Of a stretch of DNA of 64,000 nucleotides, positions 58,011-64,000 are shown piece by piece. The notes beneath the pieces are model-generated. The model saw nothing but the letters and a program-made list of their open reading frames with translations. It was not told where the DNA came from and searched no databases. The stretch is from Botryosphaeria dothidea (Eukaryota > Ascomycota > Dothideomycetes > Botryosphaeriales > Botryosphaeriaceae), in contig WWBZ02000007.1 of assembly GCA_011503125.2 (NCBI GenBank), positions 682,001 to 746,000 of the forward strand, given 5' to 3'. Each line of letters starts with the position of its first letter. The first letter of the stretch is position 1. Position numbers and translations under genes: made by a program.

Positions 58011-59576
58011 ACCTCTTGAACGGTTCGGACGGTTAGCGAAGGGGGGGAGGCGAGAGGTCTGTGGTGTGGAGATGTGGTTGCGCGTCGTTAATTGGCGTGT
58101 CGACCAACTACTCGCGTACCGCTCTTTCGCTTGCCTCTTCCTGTCGGACATGTTGGCTCCAGGGGATGGCTTTAGGTATGGTCCCTTCTTTGCTTCCCCT
58201 GGTGGGTTCCCTTTTGGGCTATCGCCGCAGTTCGACGGATCTTATCTTTCTCTTTCGCGCCGGCGTATGTTTCACCTTCACGAAATGGTGCACCACTCTC
58301 TTCTAACGGCACGCACTAGCTTGACTGAGGGAGACTCTGCGGGCTTTTTTCTACAGGTTGTCGCGGTATCGATACTTCGCGCATCTGCGGGGGACCATGT
58401 GTGATTGAGCTTGTTGAGGTGCATTTCACACCATCCAATACCGTATCCGCGGACATCGTCGCGTGAGCTCGTTGGAAGCTGTCGCACCTTTACTCTTTCA
58501 GCGCCCCACTCTATCTTTCTCGATGTCAGCATTTTTGTCATTTCCTCAATTTTTCTTCTTCTTGTGTGCGGTTGTGATACCAGCATGTCTCGGTCTCGCA
58601 ATATATTTGTGCCATCTCGCTTGACGAGACAGGGCCTAGCCGTGGTTTTGGATGGTCAGCCCGGCTTCATTCTTTCTTTATTTTTGGCGGGTGGTTGAGC
58701 CTATTCTAGATGGCGTTGGGTCTACATCAGACACGGTGGCACGTCCTGTTTCGTCTTTTTTCCCTAGATCGAACGTTGGCTTCAGCGTTCAGCCCTACGA
58801 ATGAGTTAAGCCTGCGCCAAGTTAAATGGTTCCCATGTTTTTGTGAAAGTTCTGGTAACGCTCACGTGCAAAGTTAGACAGGATGACTGCCCACGCAGAC
58901 GGTCATCGGGTGGTGCGCTCGGGCTCTTTCTGTCCTTGCGCCTACAAAAGACTCTCGAACTGCTGCTGAGCAGCTGTACAGGCTACAACGCCTTCGGAAT
59001 TTTGGCTCAGTTCTTCGACGCTGAGACAAGTGCTGCGGCCCTGCCTGCTCGGAGTTGTCTTTCCCTTGTTCGGTTACGTACGGAGCTTTGACGTCAAAAA
59101 ATATTTGACAGTGTATTTCACTTGCGCCATTCGATGCTGAAGTACACGTGTGAAGGATGATAAGGTCCTGTGGAGTGTAAGTGGAGAATATCGCCTCAAT
59201 CCGAGCATCTGTTCTGGAGAATTCGCATGTCGCGGTAGTAAATGTGAGGTCTTGTCTGAGTCGTACAACCTGCCACCCCTAGCCTCTTCGGATAGTGAGT
59301 TCAGTTTAATCTGGCTTTCTCCGGAAGTTAGAGCGTTGGGCATCTATACAGAACGTGGCCGTAGATGGCTCGCCGCCGCCATGACGGGACCACCTTCATC
59401 GAGTAACACGGGCGCTATTCTATGACCGCAGCTTAGTTTCCGTATCTGTCAGCGCGTGCTAACCCTCTATTGATGCATTATCCGGGTCGTCAGTTGATCT
59501 TTCATGTAATATTTGGGCGCGGGTACTTAAGAGAACACTGCCATTGGATCGGCTCAACATCGACTGACATAAACGC

Positions 59577-59590
59577 AAAAAAAAAAAAAA
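59577..59590. repeat. Poly-A run of 14
   Basis: Fourteen A just upstream of the LINE remnant. It could be an unrelated homopolymer or the tail of an older insertion. Confidence 0.8.
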
Positions 59591-59702
59591 CGACTCCAGC
59601 AAACAAACTGTCTGGCACGACTTCTCTTGCTTCTATGGGTATCGCTGTATGTGAGTTCTCTGGTACTACTGAAATGGATTATTGCATATAACCCCTACGC
59701 AT

Positions 59703-60836
59703 CGTCTATATATTCAGGTGACCCCAGAGGGAATCCCAGGGTGGAGAAAAACAACCATCCAGCCACTAAAGAAGATCCAAAACCAGTGCCTACGCACCAT
59801 CTCAGGGGCGTATAAGTCAACCAGCACACAAACCTTGGAGCATGAGACAGGGATTCCCCCACTCTCACTACACCTGGACGAACTAGCACTAGCCCAGGCT
59901 ATTAGAGCTAGGGATGGCCCAGTCGCGGCAGTAGTAGAGGAAACTTGCTAGAGTATTAAACAGATAGCTCGGGCTACTCTAAGTACTAGAGGCGCCACTA
60001 GCCCTGCCAGAAGAACCCTGCTTAGAAAAAAGGCAAACTCACTCCTCAACTACTGCCCCTCTACCTACTAGAGTCTCCCGGAGCGAACAAAGCTACGCAT
60101 AGCATATAGGAATAAGTAGAAGGAGAGATGGATAAAGTCTACTAGCCAGGGAAGATAAGATAAGCTAGTAGCCCAAAGCATATAGTGGAACCTAAAAATC
60201 AGATAAATCCACAGCGAACTATCCAAGCCACAGAGCACACTCGCCACCCTACTACGTATAGAGCATATTGGACTAGAGGACTTTCTCTTAAGGCGCAAGG
60301 TGCTAGGGTACCCTAGTCCTGCCTGTCCATGCGGCTGGCATAGACAAACCCCAAAGCATATCCTCCTCTTCTGCCCCCACTTCTAATAGGGCAGGGCATA
60401 GATACTCTAAAGGGCAGGGACCACGGACTACTACTCCCTCCTCTTAATAAAGAAGGGGATTAAAGCAGTAATAGGCTGGTTCCTACGCCTAGGGCTGCTT
60501 AGTCAGTTTAGTCTAGCTAGGGAACTAATCTAAGAGGATAACTAGGAAGAGGAACTAGGAGGACCACCGGGAATACTAGGACCCGGATAACTACGAGGAT
60601 AAGGACTAAAGGGGTAGGACTAGTAGGCGAATATAGGGCTGCTATAGCAGCCGCTACCGGTAAGAAGGAAAAATAGAACTAGTAGGAATAAACAGGCCTA
60701 GATAGAAAGGAGGGGTTTTTGCCAGGCGATAAGGTTTTCCCCCTCGAGTAAAATAACTATAGATAGCTAGCCCCGCATAGACCCGTAAGGGAGCTATATC
60801 GGGAAGAAATAAATTTATCTATCTATCTATATTCTC
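59703..60836 (+). mobile_element. LINE remnant: 3' end of the reverse-transcriptase ORF and 3' UTR
   Basis: A frame from 59682 reads IPGWRKTTIQPLKKIQNQCLRTISGAYKSTSTQTLEHETGIPPLSLHLDELA, the region that follows the reverse transcriptase in fungal non-LTR elements. Further on come VLGYPSPACPCGWHRQTPKHILLFCPHF, the terminal Cys/His block, then the 3' UTR. The same frame has 12 premature stops to 60600 (7 TAG, 5 TAA, no TGA). The element is 5'-truncated: homology begins near 59703. The end is at the (TATC)n tail at 60816-60830. Not functional. I cannot tell whether it belongs to the same family as the next copy, because the shared part is not in both. Confidence 0.85.
60816..60830 (+). repeat. 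(TATC)n tail of the LINE copy
   Basis: Nearly four TATC units right after the 3' UTR. Several fungal LINEs end in a short tandem repeat of this kind. The inverted fragment begins inside it. Confidence 0.65.
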
Positions 60837-60959
60837 TATATTAACTACTTCGCGGCTATAGTTATCTTAAGTACTATTTTAGAACTCGCGAAGCCTAGAA
60901 GAGTCTCTAGGGCCCTCTCCCGGCGCCGTAGCTTAGAGTCGATTTTTTAGTATAGTTAT
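60827..60959 (-). mobile_element. Inverted 5' fragment of a LINE (first 133 bp of ORF1)
   Basis: The 133 bases align without gaps to the reverse complement of 61231-61363, the start of ORF1. There are 17 differences, all transitions, and in every case this copy has T or A where the other has C or G. Homology begins exactly at the ORF1 ATG (here ATA) and stops at the (TATC)n tail of the neighbouring copy, so this piece lacks its 3' part. LINE fragments normally lack the 5' part. Confidence 0.85.
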
Positions 60960-61230
60960 ATTTTTCTCTCCTCCTATATATATAAACTTAATCTTTCTAC
61001 CTCCGTTCGATTATATTTTATTTTTAACGTCTTTCTTCTTAAACTAGTAGTAGAGAATCTCTTACTAGACTAACGTTAAGCTCTACTACTATCTATTATT
61101 ATTAATAGCGAAGAAGAATAGCTAATTAAAGAACTTTTTAATATTCGAATTTATAGAGAAACCTACTAGTATCTTATCCGCTAGAAAGAATACTCTAAAC
61201 TTACTTAGAAACTATATAATTCTATTAAAC
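60960..61230. other. AT-rich spacer between the inverted LINE arms
   Basis: About 270 bp of very AT-rich DNA with many TATA and TAGTA words and almost no CpG. No frame or similarity to the LINE arms was seen. It is probably an older, heavily RIP-mutated element or heterochromatic filler. Confidence 0.55.
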
Positions 61231-62790
61231 ATGACCACACCAAAAAATCGACCCCAAGCTACGGCGCCGGGAGAGGGCCCTAGGGACTCTCCTAGGCTTC
61301 GCGAGTCCTAAAATAGTACTCAAGACAACTGCAGCCGCGAAGTGGTTAATGTAGAGGACATAGGAAGAGGCGAACAGCCTCCCCCAGTGACTACCTCTAC
61401 CCAGCCCCAATACACCCCCAAGAAACCGCAGAGTACCTAGTACAGCGTAGAATACGTTAAGAGAGCCTCAAAAACAGCAGACACCCTCCTCTAAGCCCTA
61501 CAAACATCCGCTAGCCTCCCTTCAGTCCTCTCCAGCCAGGTAAAAAATTTTCTCGACATTGCCAAGACAATCTTCCAGGATCATATTACTATCTACCAGG
61601 AGGCAACCACCAAGGAGCCAGGCCTTAAGGACATCCTCAAAGAGGTCCAACAGGTCCAAAAGACAGTCAACCGTATCCAGGCTACCTCTACACCCACACC
61701 CAATACTCGCAGCTAGGCACAAATTACAGCCCAAGCAGCCCCGAAGCCTCCTACCCCCCCAGCCACCACTAAACTTACCCTCCACTTCCCAGAGACAGCA
61801 AATAGACAAGAAATAGCCAAGCTCTCAAATAAGGCAATCATCAGAAAGATCCAGGCAGGAAAAAGCTGGGCGTGCAAGAAAGTACTTACTGCCAAGAAGC
61901 TCCCTAGTGGAGACGTTAGGATCTTTATACCGGATGAAGCAACCAGAACAGCCCTTCTCCAGGACCAGGAATGGACTACAGGACTAGGAAAAGAAGTCAG
62001 GCCTAACCAGCAGCTATACTTAGTGCTAGTACACAACGTCCCTCGAGAAGGAATCGACATCACAGACCCCCAAGCCATCCAAACCATCCAGGAGCAGAAC
62101 CTATCTCTACACCCAGGACTACGTATTAGCAAGCTGGCCTGGCTAAAGAGGAAGCTCCCAGAGGGGAAAACTCACTCGGCCATCATCCTCAGCACCACAA
62201 ACCCCGAAACCGCCAACCAGATCATTAATAAGGGGCTTATTATTAACTTTGCTATCCATATAGCGCAGTACTATAACGCAGCCTTTATAGTAACCCAGTG
62301 TTTCAAGTGCCAGGCCTACGGTTATATCACCAACCATTATAAAAAGAAGGAAAAGTACGGACAGTGCAGCAAGGTATACAATACTAGGGACTGCCCTAAG
62401 GAAAGCATATAGTGCGCAAACTACTCTCAAAGGCACACAGCCTAGAGCAACTCCTACCCAGCACGCAGAGCCTACCATGCTAAGGCCGCCCAGGCCCGCC
62501 TAGCAGCACTAGAAAGGCACCGGGAAGGACCCCTAATAACCAAAACACAGCCTTAAACTAACTGGTTGACCGTTAGACTAAGGAAGAGGATTAGGGAGGA
62601 GGAGCCGGTCAAGAGGGGACCAGGCAGGCCAAGAGACCTAAGCCGCCCCCCGCCTCCTAACCAAATAAGGTTCACCGGACTCAACAGCTCACAACACGCC
62701 TTAGAGGAGCCCGCGGGAACTCCCTCCTCACAGCCCACACCACTAGCCCCCTCGCAGCCGGACCTAGAGATGGAAGGAAGTCAATATTAG
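61231..62790 (+). pseudogene. LINE ORF1 (Gag-like, zinc-knuckle RNA-binding protein), degenerate
   Basis: A 520-codon frame starting MTTPKNRPQATAPGEGPRDSP, with 7 premature TAG/TAA codons. A coiled-coil-like part is followed by an RNA-binding domain (KLTLHFPETANRQEIAKLSN... WACKKVLTAKKLPSGDVRIF) and the C-terminal Cys-rich region that normally holds CCHC knuckles (about 62298-62460). Here several expected Cys or His positions read Tyr, as G-to-A change would make. A KRGPGRPRD AT-hook-like patch follows at 62611-62640. The end at 62790 overlaps ORF2 in another frame. Confidence 0.82.
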
Positions 62791-64000
62791 ACATAGGCTC
62801 TCTCTCCATTATACAGTATAACGCCTATAAGAGCAAGGACAGGGTAATGCTCCCGCTCTTCAAGGAAGTGGACCCAAAGATCCACTATATCCTAGCTATC
62901 TAGGAACCTTAGAGGAACCCGAGGGTCAAGACAACAGCAAGACACCCTGCCTACTATACAGTTTTTCCCTAGGAGGGAGTGGCAAGAACCTACTTCTTTA
63001 TAAGCAAGGCTATTAGCCCCGACTCCTAGCAAGCAACAGTCTATTCACCAGATCTCATCACACTATCCCTCATTACTAGGACATATACAATCTACATCTA
63101 TAACTACTATAATCCCCCGCCAGCCTCTCATACTAGTACAGCGCTAGAAACCCTATCTCTTCTACCGGAAGTTCTTAGAAAACCAGGGGAGCATATTCTC
63201 CTAGGGGACTTTAACCTCCACCATCCTATCTAGGGAGGTATAACCTCCCTAATATACTACACCCTAGCGGATAACCTAATTAAGATAGCTACCGCAGCTA
63301 ATCTTAACCTAGCCCTTCTAAGGGGCACTATTACTAGACGAGATAGTAGTAGCGAGAGTACTCTAGACCTTATCTTTATATTACGGTAGCTAGAGGAGAG
63401 AATCCTTAGCTATAGAGTTAGCCAGGAGCTCGAATCATCCTCTAACCACCTACCTATCCTCACTACACTTAATTTTTCTCCTACCCCCGCAGAACTACGC
63501 CCCCTAAGGCCCTAGTAGAAGAAAGCAGACTGGAAGAAAACTAATAATATGCTCCAATTAAAGCTCGAACACCTTAAAGCAGCCCCTCTTGACACTAAAG
63601 CAGACCTAGATTACTTTACTATACTACTCCAGGAGGCCATCTAAAGGATAATCCAGGAGACCATCCCAGTAGCGAGACCCTCGCCCTAGGCCTCTATACA
63701 ATAGACAAAGGAGTGTTCGGACCTAGTACACCAGGCTAGAGCAGCTAGAAGGAAGTGGACGGCCACAGGGAGGGAGGAGGACTAGGTAGTATACCAAACT
63801 ATTGCTAATAGCAAGAAGAGGCAGATCAGAAGAGATAGAACAAAAGCATGGCGCAGAATAGTAGCTAAGATTACTTCGGACCTATCTACACTCTAGAAGC
63901 TCTTAAAGTAGGCAAGAACAAGGGCACTGGAACCTCCAGCCCCACCTCAGTTCCCACCCCTCCAGGGAGCAGATGAACAACTATATTACGACAACCAGTC
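62772..64000 (+). pseudogene. LINE ORF2, APE-type endonuclease part, degenerate
   Basis: Frame +3 relative to position 62772, running to the window edge. It shows IIQYNAYKSKDRVMLPLF (the N-terminal Asn-Lys-Ser motif of LINE endonucleases), then HILLGDFNLHHP, and SSNHLPILTTL where the family has S-D-H. About 14 premature stops (13 TAG, 1 TAA). The change of the catalytic Asp to Asn in the last motif is the expected G-to-A change, so the enzyme would be dead even without the stops. The reverse transcriptase lies outside the window. Confidence 0.82.

Larger units (their letters stand above)
56191..59702. other. 3.5-kb region without a supported gene
   Basis: Contains the SHO1 3' UTR at the left, then T-rich low-complexity DNA. 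No motif-bearing frame on either strand. It ends at the transposon block. Poly-T and poly-A runs are listed separately. Confidence 0.55.
61231..64000 (+). mobile_element. LINE copy, 5' half; continues past the window
   Basis: Starts at the ATG of ORF1 with no recognisable 5' UTR, and runs off the right edge inside ORF2. ORF1 and ORF2 overlap. Stops are frequent (about 7 in ORF1 and 14 in ORF2, all TAG or TAA), so the element is dead, but the frames are otherwise intact over 2.7 kb. The clade may be Tad-like, as common in Pezizomycotina; this is inferred from ORF order and host. Confidence 0.88.

Noticed and set aside
61231..64000. LINE frames as living genes
   Set aside because: Multiple in-frame stops and a lost catalytic Asp show it is inactive.
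1..64000. tRNA, 5S rRNA, CRISPR array or secondary-metabolite cluster
   Set aside because: No B-box or cloverleaf pattern, no regular repeat array, and no PKS, NRPS or terpene synthase motif was seen.

Overview
This window is nuclear DNA of a filamentous ascomycete (Pezizomycotina). The evidence is short introns of about 48-97 nt with GTAAGT-like donors and CTAAC/CTAAT branch sites, closely packed genes on both strands, and families typical of this group (RfeG-type factor, Sho1, vacuolar subtilase, GST/DUF7962 protein, LINE with RIP-like mutations). A Dothideomycete is a reasonable guess, but nothing here proves it. I saw no tRNA, rRNA or CRISPR.

Layout. 1-9.7 kb: a partial nucleoside deoxyribosyltransferase-like gene, cytosolic arginyl-tRNA synthetase, a small unrecognised protein, an RNA 3'-phosphate cyclase and an allantoate-type MFS permease. 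9.9-11.6 kb: an unrecognised acidic/basic protein gene, preceded by what looks like a decayed duplicate of its C-terminal module. 11.9-20.2 kb: a giant BEACH/WD40 protein. 21.2-28.2 kb: vacuolar protease B and a large intronless disordered protein. 28.2-33.2 kb: the largest gap without a gene. 33.2-40.3 kb: RfeG, a GST-fold protein, a small membrane protein and DNA polymerase eta. 40.3-45 kb: gene-poor, with one small spliced gene that I had to piece together. 45.1-56.2 kb: a nitroreductase, NAD(P)HX epimerase divergent from mitochondrial bS16, a vacuolar amino acid transporter divergent from a dynactin p24-like gene, and the osmosensor Sho1. 56.2-59.7 kb: no gene seen.

From about 59.7 kb to the end the window is transposon. 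It holds the 3' end of one non-LTR retrotransposon (LINE), a short inverted 5' fragment of a LINE, an AT-rich spacer, and the 5' part of another LINE that runs out of the window. All reading frames here carry premature stops, every one TAG or TAA and none TGA. The two inverted arms differ only by one-way C-to-T/G-to-A changes, mostly in CpA/TpG context, which is the pattern of repeat-induced point mutation.

The host genes are mostly unlinked housekeeping functions (translation, redox and metabolite repair, vacuole, stress sensing, translesion synthesis), with no sign of a biosynthetic cluster or a defence system. The most unusual points are the decayed duplicate module, the LINE inverted repeat, the small spliced gene at 41.5-42.0 kb and the competing splice acceptors of the BEACH gene. 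I found no clear case of a new multi-gene system.
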